DNA of 64,000 nucleotides from Mycolicibacterium iranicum (GCF_002101705.1 NZ_LQPC01000065.1:62001-126000); one strand, 5' to 3'; positions 42,046 through 50,335 are shown, counted from the stretch's first letter. The notes: generated from the letters alone by a model not told the origin. Program-made: numbers and translations.

Positions 42046-42129
42046 GCCGTTTCTAAGGGCGCTCTGAAAAGGCTCGCAGAGCTTGTTCGAGGGGGAGACT
42101 TCAAACCTACTCGGCGGTAGCTTTGGTAG

Positions 42130-42813
42130 ATGAGCGTGACTGCGGATGAGTTGGACACAGTGCGCACCGGGGGCGTACGGCGGATCCTGGACTACGGAGA
42201 TCGGGCGCTGCTGCTCGAATTCGACACCAGCGCAGAGGTACTGGCATGGACGGAGGCTGTCCGAGCGGCCGACCTGCTCGGCGTGGTGGACATCGTGCCT
42301 GCCGCCAGGACGATCCTGGTGAAGCTGGCGGGCAGCCGCTACCAGGCGCCGACCCGGCAGCGCCTCGGTGCGGTACGGGTGTCCGAAGCACAGGTCGCCG
42401 AGTCGGCAACCCCCTCGGAAGCCGACGTCGTCATCGACGTCGTCTACGACGGGGACGACCTCGACGAGGTGGCCCGGCTGACGGGGCTGAGCACCGCCGA
42501 GGTCGTCGCCGCCCATACCGGAACGTTGTGGCGGGTCGGATTCAGCGGTTTCGCACCGGGTTTCGCGTACCTGATCGGGGGAGACGAGCGCCTCGCCGTC
42601 CCGCGCCGATCCGAACCGCGAACCAAGGTGCCTGTCGGCGCCGTGGGCCTGGCCGGCGAGTTCAGCGGCGTCTACCCGCGTGAATCCCCCGGCGGCTGGC
42701 AACTGATCGGCCGCACTTCGGCGGTGTTGTGGGACGTCGACAGAGACCCACCGGCGCTGCTGACGCCGGGTATGTGGGTGCGGTTCGCCGCAACCGAGGA
42801 GGCGCGGTCATGA
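42130..42813 (+). CDS. pxpB: 5-oxoprolinase subunit B (KipI family)
   Basis: 227 residues. GDRALLLEFDTSAEVLAWTEAVRA, LVDIVP-like VVDIVPAARTILVKL, VVYDGDDLDEVARLTGLSTAEVVAAHTG and RVGFSGFAPGFAYLIGGDERLAVPRRSEPRTKVPVGAVGLAG (in part) are the conserved blocks of PxpB/KipI. With PxpC and PxpA it hydrolyses 5-oxoproline to glutamate using ATP. It overlaps pxpC by 4 bases. No PxpA gene is in the window, so the third subunit must be encoded elsewhere or be replaced. Confidence 0.9.
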   Translation: MSVTADELDTVRTGGVRRILDYGDRALLLEFDTSAEVLAWTEAVRAADLLGVVDIVPAARTILVKLAGSRYQAPTRQRLGAVRVSEAQVAESATPSEADVVIDVVYDGDDLDEVARLTGLSTAEVVAAHTGTLWRVGFSGFAPGFAYLIGGDERLAVPRRSEPRTKVPVGAVGLAGEFSGVYPRESPGGWQLIGRTSAVLWDVDRDPPALLTPGMWVRFAATEEARS

Positions 42814-43706
42814 GCGGGGTGAGGCTGGAGGTCCTGCAGACCGGGCCGCTCGCCCTTGTCGAAGATCTCGGCCGCGCCGGGCTGTCCCACATGGGCGTGA
42901 CCCGCTCGGGGGCGGCCGACCGCCGCGCCCACTCGCTGGCCAACCGCCTCGTCGCCAACCCCGACGACCGCGCCACCGTCGAGATCACGCTCGGGGGCTT
43001 CACCGCGCGCGTTCACGGCGGAAACGGCGAGGGCGTCGCGATTGCCGTCACCGGCGCCGACGCCGACCCGGCGGTCAACGGAGTCCCGTTCGGCACCAAC
43101 AGCATTCATCATGTCCACGATGGCGAGGTGATCTCGCTCGGACCGCCGAGGTCGGGATTGCGCTCCTACCTGGCGGTGCGGGGCGGCATCGACGTCGAGC
43201 CGGTGCTCGGGTCGCGCAGTTACGACGTGATGTCGGCGATCGGGCCGCTACCACTGCAGCGCGGCGACATGCTCCCCGTCGGCATGCACACCGACGATTT
43301 CCCCGAGCTGGATCAGGCACCGGTGGCGGCGATCGCCGACGCGCCGCTCGAGCTCAAGGTCGTGCCCGGCCCGCGCGACGACTGGTTCGTCGACCCCGAC
43401 GTGCTGGTCCGCACCAACTGGCAGGTCACCAACCGCAGTGATCGCGTCGGCATGCGGCTGGTCGGCATGCCGCTGGAGTACCGCTGGCCCGACCGGCAGT
43501 TGCCCAGCGAAGGCGCCACCCGGGGCGCGATCCAGGTTCCCCCCAACGGGTTCCCGGTCATCCTCGGCCCCGACCATCCGGTGACCGGCGGCTACCCGGT
43601 GATCGGTGTGGTCACCGACGACGACGTCGACAAGATCGCACAGGCCCGGCCAGGCCAGACCGTCAGGCTGCACTGGTCGCGGCCGAGACGCCCGTTCGAG
43701 GACTAA
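42810..43706 (+). CDS. pxpC: 5-oxoprolinase subunit C (KipA family)
   Basis: 298 residues from ATG 42810. EVLQTGPLALVEDLGRAGLSHMGVTRSGAADRRAH at the N-terminus, LRSYLAVRGGIDVEPVLGSRS in the middle and SEGATRGAIQVPPNGFPVILGPDHPVTGGYPVIGVV near the end are hallmarks of PxpC/KipA. It is the partner of PxpB in cleaving 5-oxoproline. Translational coupling by ATGA overlap supports a fixed complex. In M. tuberculosis the equivalent pair lies next to aac, as here. Confidence 0.92.
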   Translation: MSGVRLEVLQTGPLALVEDLGRAGLSHMGVTRSGAADRRAHSLANRLVANPDDRATVEITLGGFTARVHGGNGEGVAIAVTGADADPAVNGVPFGTNSIHHVHDGEVISLGPPRSGLRSYLAVRGGIDVEPVLGSRSYDVMSAIGPLPLQRGDMLPVGMHTDDFPELDQAPVAAIADAPLELKVVPGPRDDWFVDPDVLVRTNWQVTNRSDRVGMRLVGMPLEYRWPDRQLPSEGATRGAIQVPPNGFPVILGPDHPVTGGYPVIGVVTDDDVDKIAQARPGQTVRLHWSRPRRPFED

Positions 43707-43739
43707 CGACTTCTCACGAACGCTGGTAGACACACAGGT

Positions 43740-44282
43740 GTGCGCGCACGACTCGTCCACACCTCCGATCTCGACGACGAGACCCGCGAGGACGCCCGCC
43801 GGATGGTCATCGATGCGTTCGATGGTGACTTCGCCGACGACGACTGGGAGCACGCCCTCGGCGGTATGCACGCGCTGATCTGTCAGCGCGGCGAGGTGAT
43901 CGGACATGCGGCTGTCGTCCAACGCAGGCTCTACTACGGGGACGTGGCACTGCGCTGCGGCTACGTCGAGGCCGTCGCCGTCGCCCAGGAGCACCGCGGA
44001 CAAGGCCTCGGCGGGGTTCTGATGGACGCGGTCGAACAGGTGGTCCGCGGCGGCTACCACCTCGGGGCTCTCGGTGCCAGCGAGCTCGGCGAGCCGCTCT
44101 ACACCAGCCGCGGCTGGATCCAGTGGAAGGGGCCGACGTCGGTGCTCGCACCCGTCGGGTTGACGCCCACGCCCGACGATGACGGTGGCGTGTTCGTGCT
44201 GGTGGGCGAGCTACCTCCGCAGCTGACGCTGGACCCGACGGCTCCGATCGCCTGCGATTGGCGTAACGGCGACGTGTGGTGA
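43740..44282 (+). CDS. aac(2')-I: aminoglycoside 2'-N-acetyltransferase
   Basis: 180 residues from GTG 43740. GNAT fold: RARLVHTSDLDDETREDARRMV, DWEHALGGMHALI, acetyl-CoA motif VAQEHRGQGLGG (Q/R-x-x-G-x-G) and the C-terminal CDWRNGDVW that ends all mycobacterial AAC(2')-I proteins I know. It acetylates the 2' amino group of gentamicin, tobramycin and related drugs; intrinsic chromosomal copies are common in mycobacteria and may have a cell-wall role. The gene follows pxpC by 33 bases. Confidence 0.93.
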   Translation: MRARLVHTSDLDDETREDARRMVIDAFDGDFADDDWEHALGGMHALICQRGEVIGHAAVVQRRLYYGDVALRCGYVEAVAVAQEHRGQGLGGVLMDAVEQVVRGGYHLGALGASELGEPLYTSRGWIQWKGPTSVLAPVGLTPTPDDDGGVFVLVGELPPQLTLDPTAPIACDWRNGDVW

Positions 44283-44402
44283 GCTGACCTCACAGCCGGT
44301 GCCTGTCCGCGGTGAACGGAATTTCATCCCTTGAGCGGGGGTGACACCGCTGCGCAACGATCGCTTAATCACCCCGAAACACGACATGCATAGACATTGG
44401 GC

Positions 44403-45545
44403 ATGAGTGAGCCGGACTGGGCGCCGCTCACCGGATTCCGGGTTGCGGTCACTTCCGCGCGGCGCGCTGACGAACTGAGTGCGCTGCTGCGTCGCCGTGG
44501 CGCGACGGTCACCAGCGCTGCAGCGATCGAGATGGTGCCGCTGCCCGACGACGACGAGCTGCGCGAGCGCACGCAATCGCTGATCGACACACCACCGGAC
44601 ATCGTCGTCGCCACCACGGGCATCGGCTTCCGCGGGTGGATCGCCGCAGCCGACGGCTGGGGTATGGCCACCGATCTGACCGCCGCCCTGAGCAAGGCCC
44701 GCATCGTCTCCCGAGGCCCGAAAGCCACCGGAGCGCTGCGCGCGGCGGGGCTTCCGGAGGAGTGGTCGCCGGAATCGGAATCCTCCCGCGAGGTGCTGCA
44801 CTACCTCGTCGAAGGCGGCATCGCGGGCACTCGCATCGCGGTGCAATTGCACGGCGCCACCGCAGAATGGGACCCCTTCCCTGAGTTTCTCGACGAATTA
44901 CGCGCCGCAGGAGCCGAAGTCGTGCCGATCCGGGTCTACCGCTGGCATCCGGCACCGCGCAACGGCGAGTTCGACGCACTGGTCGCCGGCATCGCCGAAG
45001 AGAAGTTCGACGCCGTCAGCTTCACCTCGGCGCCGGCCGTCGCATCGGTGCTGATGCGTGCCACGGAGATGGGCCTCGAGGCGGAAGTATTGTCGGCCTT
45101 GCGTAACGGCGTGCACGCGATGTGCGTCGGGCCGGTCACCGCCCGACCGCTGGTTCGACTCGGTGTGCCGACGTCGGCGCCTGAGCGAATGCGATTGGGG
45201 GCGTTGGCCCGTCACATCACCGACGAGCTGCCGCTGCTGCAGGCCCGCACCGTCCGGGTCGCCGGACACCTGCTGGAGATCCGCGGCAACTGCGTGCTCG
45301 TCGACGGTGCGGTGAAGGCGCTGTCCCCCGCGGCGATGGCGACGATGCGCGCACTGGCTCTGCGGCCGGGCGCGGTGGTGTCGCGAACGGACCTGTTGCG
45401 GGCACTGCCGGGCTGCGGCACCGATACCCACGCCGTCGAAACGGCGGTGCTGCGGCTGCGAACTGCCCTGGGCGACAAGAAGATGGTCGCCACGGTTGTC
45501 AAACGCGGATACCGGCTCCCGGTCGACGAGGCGTTCGCGTCATGA
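44403..45545 (+). CDS. uroporphyrinogen-III synthase-like domain fused to winged-helix DNA-binding domain
   Basis: 380 residues from ATG 44403. The first about 260 residues resemble HemD (uroporphyrinogen-III synthase): FRVAVTSARRADELSALLRRRGATVTSAAAIEM, VVATTGIGFRGWIAAADGWG, GTRIAVQLHGATAEWDPFPEFLDELRAAGAEVVPIRVYRW. The last about 90 residues form an OmpR/PhoB-type wing: VDGAVKALSPAAMATMRALALRPGAVVSRTDLLRALPGCGTDTHAVETAVLRLRTALGDKKMVATVVKRGYRL. It may be a tetrapyrrole-sensing regulator or a bifunctional enzyme. Corresponds to Rv0260c. It overlaps the chelatase gene by 4 bases, and both sit beside nirBD, whose large subunit needs siroheme. Confidence 0.88.
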   Translation: MSEPDWAPLTGFRVAVTSARRADELSALLRRRGATVTSAAAIEMVPLPDDDELRERTQSLIDTPPDIVVATTGIGFRGWIAAADGWGMATDLTAALSKARIVSRGPKATGALRAAGLPEEWSPESESSREVLHYLVEGGIAGTRIAVQLHGATAEWDPFPEFLDELRAAGAEVVPIRVYRWHPAPRNGEFDALVAGIAEEKFDAVSFTSAPAVASVLMRATEMGLEAEVLSALRNGVHAMCVGPVTARPLVRLGVPTSAPERMRLGALARHITDELPLLQARTVRVAGHLLEIRGNCVLVDGAVKALSPAAMATMRALALRPGAVVSRTDLLRALPGCGTDTHAVETAVLRLRTALGDKKMVATVVKRGYRLPVDEAFAS

Positions 45546-46258
45546 GCCTGCTCCTGGTGGCACACGGCACGCGTAAACAGAGCGGGGTGTCGCTGATCGG
45601 CGACATCGCCGCGCAGGTGTCCTCGGCGCTGGACCGACCCGTCCGCGTCGCGTTCGTCGACGTCCTCGGCCCGACCCCGTCGGAACTGCTGCGCGAAAAC
45701 CTCGACCGCCCGACGGTCCTGGTTCCCGCGTTCCTGTCGCGTGGGTATCACGTCAGCCGCGACATCCCGTCACACGTCGAGCAGAGCGAGCACCCCCATG
45801 TCACCGTCACCCGCGCCCTGGGCCCCGACCCTGCGCTGGTTCGCGTCCTGGTCGAGCGTCTGATCGAAAGTGACTGGTGCCCAGACGATTCGGTGATCCT
45901 CGCCGCGGCGGGCACATCTGATCCGGTAGCGATGCGCGATCTACACACCACTGCCACATGGCTGTCGGCGACCATCGGATCGCGCGTCGAGCTGGCGTTC
46001 GCCGCCACCGGCGAACCTCGGATCGCCGACGCGGTGGCCGCGGTTCGGCGGCAGGGTCGCCGAGTCGTCGTCGCCTCATACCTGCTGTCCGACGGGCTTT
46101 TTCAGGACCGGCTGCGCGACAGCGGCGCCGACCTGGTCACCGACCCGCTCGGCACGCACCCCAGGGTGACGCGATTGATCGCCACCCGATTCCAGCGTGC
46201 CTGCGCGGCTCTGACCCCTTGGCGGCCCGTCGTCGCCGCGCTGTCGGCGAAAGGCTAG
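45542..46258 (+). CDS. sirohydrochlorin chelatase (SirB/CbiX type)
   Basis: 238 residues. LLLVAHGTRKQSGVSLI carries the metal-binding His (HGTR), LVPAFLSRGYHVSRDIPSHVEQ the second His-rich loop, and EPRIADAVAAVRRQGRRVVVASYLLSDGLFQDRL the corresponding loop in the second half, so the fold is doubled. It inserts Fe (siroheme) or Co into sirohydrochlorin. Siroheme is required by NirB just downstream. Start overlaps the HemD-like regulator by 4 bases; its end overlaps the ferredoxin gene by 4 bases on the other strand. Confidence 0.88.
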   Translation: MSLLLVAHGTRKQSGVSLIGDIAAQVSSALDRPVRVAFVDVLGPTPSELLRENLDRPTVLVPAFLSRGYHVSRDIPSHVEQSEHPHVTVTRALGPDPALVRVLVERLIESDWCPDDSVILAAAGTSDPVAMRDLHTTATWLSATIGSRVELAFAATGEPRIADAVAAVRRQGRRVVVASYLLSDGLFQDRLRDSGADLVTDPLGTHPRVTRLIATRFQRACAALTPWRPVVAALSAKG

Positions 46259-46608
46259 GGGTGCCGCTTCTCTGATGCCGGCAGGGAGGCCACCAGCGGG
46301 GTGTCCACCCCCACGCGTCCGACCTTCAATGCTCCACCCGGATCGCCGAGCGGCTCGTCGCGGCCCGGCAGTGTGAGGCTGAAGAACTCGGCGTTGTCAG
46401 CCATGAAGGCCAGCTCCTCGTCGGGCAGATCGGTCTCGTAGTAGATCGCGTCCACCCGGCAGGCGATGCGGCACGCGCCGCAGTCCACACACTCGTTGGG
46501 GTTGATGTACATCGCGCGGTCGCCCTCGTAGATGCAGTCCGCAGGGCACTCCGCCATACAGGACTTGTCGACGATGTCCACGCACGCGCTACCGATCACG
46601 TAGGTCAT
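46255..46608 (-). CDS. fdxA: seven-iron ferredoxin, FdxA-like
   Basis: 117 residues from ATG 46608. Ligand cysteines follow the 3Fe-4S/4Fe-4S pattern: C9, C17, C50 for the 3Fe cluster and C21, C40, C43, C46 for the 4Fe cluster (CVDIVDKSCMAECPADC, then CVDCGACRIAC). The second motif ends C-R instead of the common C-P, an unusual change near the 3Fe cluster. The C-terminal 60 residues form the usual extension. The protein is a low-potential electron carrier; NirBD or a nearby reductase could be the partner. It runs in the same direction as nirD, whose stop lies 126 bases upstream, and is separated from it by an inverted repeat. Confidence 0.9.
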   Translation of the reverse strand: MTYVIGSACVDIVDKSCMAECPADCIYEGDRAMYINPNECVDCGACRIACRVDAIYYETDLPDEELAFMADNAEFFSLTLPGRDEPLGDPGGALKVGRVGVDTPLVASLPASEKRHP

Positions 46609-46667
46609 GCCGTCAACGGTAGAAACCGCCGCACCCGTCCACAGGGGCCAAAAGTCACCAATATTTC

Positions 46668-46732
46668 CCGCCGAAACTGCATTCCACGCGGCATTCCACG
46701 CGAAACGACCGCGTGGAATGCAGTTTCGGCGG
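46668..46732. repeat. dispersed perfect inverted repeat, copy 2
   Basis: CCGCCGAAACTGCATTCCAC then GCGG (46668-46691) and its exact complement (46709-46732) form 24-base arms around 17 bases. The loop repeats part of the left arm (CATTCCACGCG). Same core as 8235-8298. It ends one base before the nirD stop codon on the minus strand, so it lies just after nirD as a terminator would. Confidence 0.85.
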
Positions 46733-46733
46733 A

Positions 46734-47093
46734 TCAGGAGCCGACCTGGACCTCGCCGTCGGCGGTGATCCGCGTGGCGTAGACGGGCAGCGCGTGGTCG
46801 GGATTGTCGAGGCAACGGCCGTCGTCGAGCGCGAACGCCTGCTTCTTGATCGGCGACTGCACCGTCGGGCGGCCGGCGCGGTCACCGACGATGCCTCGCG
46901 AGATCACCGCCGCACCGGAGAACGGGTCGATGTTGCCGACAGCATGCAGGGTGCCGTCGTCGAGCCGGAACAGCGCGGCCTGTTCACCGTCGGGTAGCAG
47001 CACCCCGACCCCGCGGTTGGGGATCAGGAAGTCATACCGGCACGCGGTCGTCCACACCGTCGGCGCACTCGGCGCCTCATCAAGCAGTGTCAC
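46734..47093 (-). CDS. nirD: nitrite reductase (NADH) small subunit
   Basis: 119 residues, Rieske-like fold without a complete cluster site. PNRGVGVLLPDGEQAALFRLDDGTLHAVGNIDPFSGAAVISRGIVGDRAGRPTVQSPIKKQAFALDDGRCLDNP is the usual NirD block, in which the Rieske Cys/His residues are lost, as in other NirD proteins. It assists NirB in reducing nitrite to ammonia. The gene begins 6 bases after the nirB stop, in one operon. Confidence 0.92.
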   Translation of the reverse strand: MTLLDEAPSAPTVWTTACRYDFLIPNRGVGVLLPDGEQAALFRLDDGTLHAVGNIDPFSGAAVISRGIVGDRAGRPTVQSPIKKQAFALDDGRCLDNPDHALPVYATRITADGEVQVGS

Positions 47094-47099
47094 TGCGGG

Positions 47100-49658
47100 C
47101 TACCTTCCTACCTTCGGCATACCGATCGGCACCGGCGCGGGCACCTTGCGGCCCCCGTTCTCGGTGAACGTGATCGTCGGATCGGGAACGTCGGGGGCGT
47201 TGACGAACGAGACGAAGCGCGACAGCTTCTCGGGGTCTTCCAGCACGCCTTTCCACTCGCAGGCGTACCCGTCGACGTGGCGAGCCATGGCCGCCTCGAA
47301 TTCGTCGGCCAAACCGAGGGAGTCGTCGCAGATCACCTCGCGCAGATGCTCCAGTCCCCGATCCTCCACCCACGGCGCGGTGCGCTGCAACCGGTCGGCG
47401 GTGCGGATGTAGAACATCAGGAATCGGTCGATGTAGCGCACCAGCGTCTCGTCGTCGAGGTCACCGGCGAGCAGTTCGGCGTGCCGTGGCGTCATGCCCC
47501 CGTTGCCGCCGACATAGAGGTTCCAGCCGTTCTCGGTCGCGATGACACCGACGTCCTTGCCGCGCGCCTCGGCGCATTCGCGCGCGCACCCCGAAACTCC
47601 CATCTTGATCTTGTGTGGAGAACGCAGCCCGCGATAGCGCAGCTCGAGGTTGATAGCCATCTGCACCGAATCCTGCTGGCCATAGCGGCACCAGTCACTG
47701 CCCACACAACTCTTCACCGTGCGCAGCGACTTGCCGTACGCCTGACCGGATTCCATGCCGCCCTCGACCAGTCTGCGCCAAATCTCGGGCAGTTGGTCCA
47801 CCCGCGCCCCGAACATGTCGATGCGCTGACCGCCGGTGATCTTCGTGTACAGCCCGAAATCTCGGGCGATCTCGCCGATCAGGATCAGATGCTCGGGCGT
47901 GATGTCGCCACCGGGCACCCGGGGCACCACCGAGTAGCTGCCGTTGCGCTGGATGTTGGCCAGGAAGTGGTCGTTGGAATCCTGCAGCGACGCCTGCTCG
48001 CCGTCGAGGATGTGGTCCGAGCCCGTCGAGGCGAGGATCGACGCGACGACGGGTTTGCAGATGTCGCAACCCCTCCCGGTGCCGAAACGCTCGATCAGCC
48101 CGCTGAACGTGCGGATGGCGGTGGCGCTGACGATCTCGAACAGCTCGGCACGTGAATGAGAGAAGTGCTCGCACAACGCCTTCGACTGCTCCACGCCCTC
48201 GGCTTCGAGCAGCTGCTTGAGCAGCGGGATGCAGGATCCGCAGGACGTGCCGGCCTTGGTGCACTGTTTCAGCTGCGCGACGTCGCAGCAGCCGGTGCCG
48301 ATCGCGTCGGTGAGATCACCTTTGGTGACGTTGTTGCACGAGCAGATCTGTGCGGCCGCGGGCAACGCGCCGATACCCAATTGTGCTGAGCCCGGGCCGG
48401 ATCCGGCGGGTGCGATCAGTGCCATCGGGTCGCCCGGCAACGGCTCACCGACCATCGGTCGTAGGATTCCGTAGGCTGACGCGTCACCGACGAGGATGCC
48501 GCCCAGCAGGGTCTTTGCGTCGTCGGAGAGCACCAGTTTCGCGTATGTCTGGTTGACAGCGTCGTTGACGACCACCTCGAGGCAGTCCGGGGTCGTGCCC
48601 ATCGCGTCACCGAAGCTGGCGACGTCGACACCCAGCAGCTTCAGCTTGGTCGACATGTCGGCTTCGGGGAATTCGGCGTGACCTCCGAGCAGGCGGTCTG
48701 CGACCACCTCGGCACTGGTGTAGCCCGGGCCGACCAGTCCATAGCAGCGTCCCACGATGGCGGCCACCTCGCCGATGGCATAGATATCGGGATCGCTTGT
48801 CACACAGGATAGATCGGTCAGCACGCCGCCGCGCTCGGCGATCTCGAGGCCCGCCTCCCGCGCCACCTCGTCGCGGGGGCGGACACCGGCGGCGAACACG
48901 ACGACCCCGCAGTCGATGAACGTCTCGTCGCTGAGCGTCACCCGCAGCGATTCATCCACAGCGGAGCGCTTGAGCGGCCGGTTGCGCTGGGCCGGTTTGA
49001 TGGACTCGGTGCCGACGCCGGTGTGCACGGTGATGCCCAGCTCGCCGATCATCCTGCCGAGCAGGGTGCCGCCGGCTTCGTCGAGCTGCTGGGCCATCAG
49101 TCGCGGAGACCGCTCGACGACATGGGCGTTGAGGCCGAAGCCCCGCAGCGCATTGGCGGCCTCGAGGCCGAGCAGGCCGCCACCGATCACCACACCGGCA
49201 GGCGCACTGCTGCTCTCGCAGGCCCGCTGCGCGGCGGCGCGGATCGCATCGAGGTCGTCGAGGGTCCGGTAGACGTGGCATCCCGGCAGGTCGCGCCCGG
49301 GCACGGGCGGCACGAATGCAGACGAGCCCGTCGCCAGCACCAGCGCGTCGTAGTCGAGCCGGTGGCCGTCCTCGGTCGTCACCGACTTCGCGGCGGGGTC
49401 GAGCCCCACCACGCGGTGCCCGAGCCGCACCTCGACCAGCTCGTCACCCGCATAGTCGTTGCCGGGTAGCGCCAGCAGCGCGCGGTCCCAGTGCTCGGTA
49501 TAGCCGGTGAGCCCGACACGGTCATACGCCGCATCGAGTTCCTCAGCCAGAATCGTGATCCGCCAGCCATTCTCGGTGTCGCGGGACCGCAGAGCCTCGA
49601 CGAACCGGTGACCGACCATGCCGTGGCCGACGACCACGACGTGCTTGTGTGACGCCAT
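47100..49658 (-). CDS. nirB: nitrite reductase (NADH) large subunit
   Basis: 852 residues from ATG 49658. Order of domains: FAD/NADH oxidoreductase (VVVGHGMVGHRFVEAL near the start, VVIGGGLLGLEAANALRG near 150), a [2Fe-2S] BFD-like domain (CSCNNVTKGDL, CTKAGTSCGSCIP), then the siroheme/4Fe-4S sulfite/nitrite-reductase halves with C-x5-C in SCVGSDWCRYG and SGCARECAEARGKD. NADH reduces nitrite by six electrons to ammonium in the cytoplasm. The neighbouring HemD-like protein and chelatase can supply the siroheme. Divergent from hsp20, 199 bases apart. Confidence 0.95.
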   Translation of the reverse strand: MASHKHVVVVGHGMVGHRFVEALRSRDTENGWRITILAEELDAAYDRVGLTGYTEHWDRALLALPGNDYAGDELVEVRLGHRVVGLDPAAKSVTTEDGHRLDYDALVLATGSSAFVPPVPGRDLPGCHVYRTLDDLDAIRAAAQRACESSSAPAGVVIGGGLLGLEAANALRGFGLNAHVVERSPRLMAQQLDEAGGTLLGRMIGELGITVHTGVGTESIKPAQRNRPLKRSAVDESLRVTLSDETFIDCGVVVFAAGVRPRDEVAREAGLEIAERGGVLTDLSCVTSDPDIYAIGEVAAIVGRCYGLVGPGYTSAEVVADRLLGGHAEFPEADMSTKLKLLGVDVASFGDAMGTTPDCLEVVVNDAVNQTYAKLVLSDDAKTLLGGILVGDASAYGILRPMVGEPLPGDPMALIAPAGSGPGSAQLGIGALPAAAQICSCNNVTKGDLTDAIGTGCCDVAQLKQCTKAGTSCGSCIPLLKQLLEAEGVEQSKALCEHFSHSRAELFEIVSATAIRTFSGLIERFGTGRGCDICKPVVASILASTGSDHILDGEQASLQDSNDHFLANIQRNGSYSVVPRVPGGDITPEHLILIGEIARDFGLYTKITGGQRIDMFGARVDQLPEIWRRLVEGGMESGQAYGKSLRTVKSCVGSDWCRYGQQDSVQMAINLELRYRGLRSPHKIKMGVSGCARECAEARGKDVGVIATENGWNLYVGGNGGMTPRHAELLAGDLDDETLVRYIDRFLMFYIRTADRLQRTAPWVEDRGLEHLREVICDDSLGLADEFEAAMARHVDGYACEWKGVLEDPEKLSRFVSFVNAPDVPDPTITFTENGGRKVPAPVPIGMPKVGR

Positions 49659-49755
49659 GAGCCTCACGCTAGGGAGCCCATATTGCCTTGATGTCGCCTC
49701 GTGTGAAGGGGCCATCACGGTGTTCTCACGATGGCGGAATTCACGCTGTGAGACG

Positions 49756-49772
49756 GTTCGCTGCCAGCGAAC
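49756..49772. promoter_or_regulatory. 17-bp perfect palindrome upstream of hsp20
   Basis: GTTCGCTGCCAGCGAAC is fully symmetrical (8-base arms, one central C). It lies 9 bases upstream of the GGAAC of the proposed hsp20 promoter and about 100 bases upstream of nirB, so it could be an operator for either. A second, weaker inverted pair TCTCAC (49724)/GTGAGA (49748) is next to it. Confidence 0.6.
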
Positions 49773-49780
49773 GCCCAGTT

Positions 49781-49807
49781 GGAACTTGCGCGTACCCGAC
49801 TCATGTT
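49781..49807 (+). promoter_or_regulatory. extracytoplasmic-sigma (SigE/SigH-type) promoter of hsp20
   Basis: GGAAC (49781-49785) followed by 19 bases and GTT (49805-49807) matches the mycobacterial SigH/SigE pattern GGAAC-N17-20-GTT. It stands 50 bases before the hsp20 ATG. In M. tuberculosis the homologue (Rv0251c, acr2) is known to be strongly induced by heat and oxidative stress through these sigma factors, which supports the call. Confidence 0.65.
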
Positions 49808-49857
49808 ATGGATATCGAGCCGGCACGGAGCCGGCCACGACACAGGAGATGAACACG

Positions 49858-50289
49858 ATGAGCAATGTGGCGCTCTGGACGCGGCCGGCATTTGACACCG
49901 ACCGCTTTATCCGCGAATTCTTCGGCCCCGCCACCGCGGGCGACTGGGCCAAGGGCATCAACCCGGCCGTGGAGGTCACCAGGGATGGCGACGACGCGGT
50001 GGTGCGGGTCGACCTGCCCGGCGTCGACGTCGAGAAGGACGTCACGGTCGAGGTCGACAGGGGCCGCCTCGTGATCCGAGGTGAGCGCCGCGACGAGCGC
50101 TCCGACGAGACCGCTGGCCGCACGATCAGCGAGGTGCGGTACGGCTCCTTCCGCCGCTCGTTCACGCTGCCCGCGCACGTCACCGGCGACGCCGTGACCG
50201 CGGGATACGAGGCGGGGGTGCTGACCGTACGGGTGGCCGGTGCCCACAAGGGCGCCGAAGCCCAGCGCATCGCCGTCGAGAGCAAGTAA
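49858..50289 (+). CDS. hsp20: small heat-shock protein Hsp20 (Acr2-like)
   Basis: 143 residues; ATG 49858 preferred over ATG 49849 because AGGAG (49844-49848) is 9 bases from the first and adjacent to the second. The alpha-crystallin domain runs through PAVEVTRDGDDAVVRVDLPGVDVEKDVTVEVDRGRLVIRGERR to GSFRRSFTLPAHVTGDAVTAGYEAGVLTVRVA. A short hydrophobic N-terminus and a C-terminal tail (no classical I-x-I motif) flank it. It binds unfolding proteins without ATP. Equivalent of Rv0251c by order. Confidence 0.92.
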   Translation: MSNVALWTRPAFDTDRFIREFFGPATAGDWAKGINPAVEVTRDGDDAVVRVDLPGVDVEKDVTVEVDRGRLVIRGERRDERSDETAGRTISEVRYGSFRRSFTLPAHVTGDAVTAGYEAGVLTVRVAGAHKGAEAQRIAVESK

Positions 50290-50304
50290 CCCGCTGAGAG
50301 CCAG

Positions 50305-50335
50305 CAGCGGTGGGAGCCTCCGGTTCCCACCGCTG
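50305..50335 (+). terminator. hairpin terminator after hsp20
   Basis: CAGCGGTGGGA (50305-50315) and TCCCACCGCTG (50325-50335) are perfect 11-base complements with a 9-base loop, starting 16 bases after the hsp20 stop. No U-tract follows. It ends 22 bases before the next start, so the following gene may use its own promoter or read through. Confidence 0.7.

Noticed and set aside
46668..46732. Inverted repeat as a transposon end
   Set aside because: No target duplication or transposase nearby and the two copies stand behind stop codons, so a terminator-like dispersed element is a better explanation.
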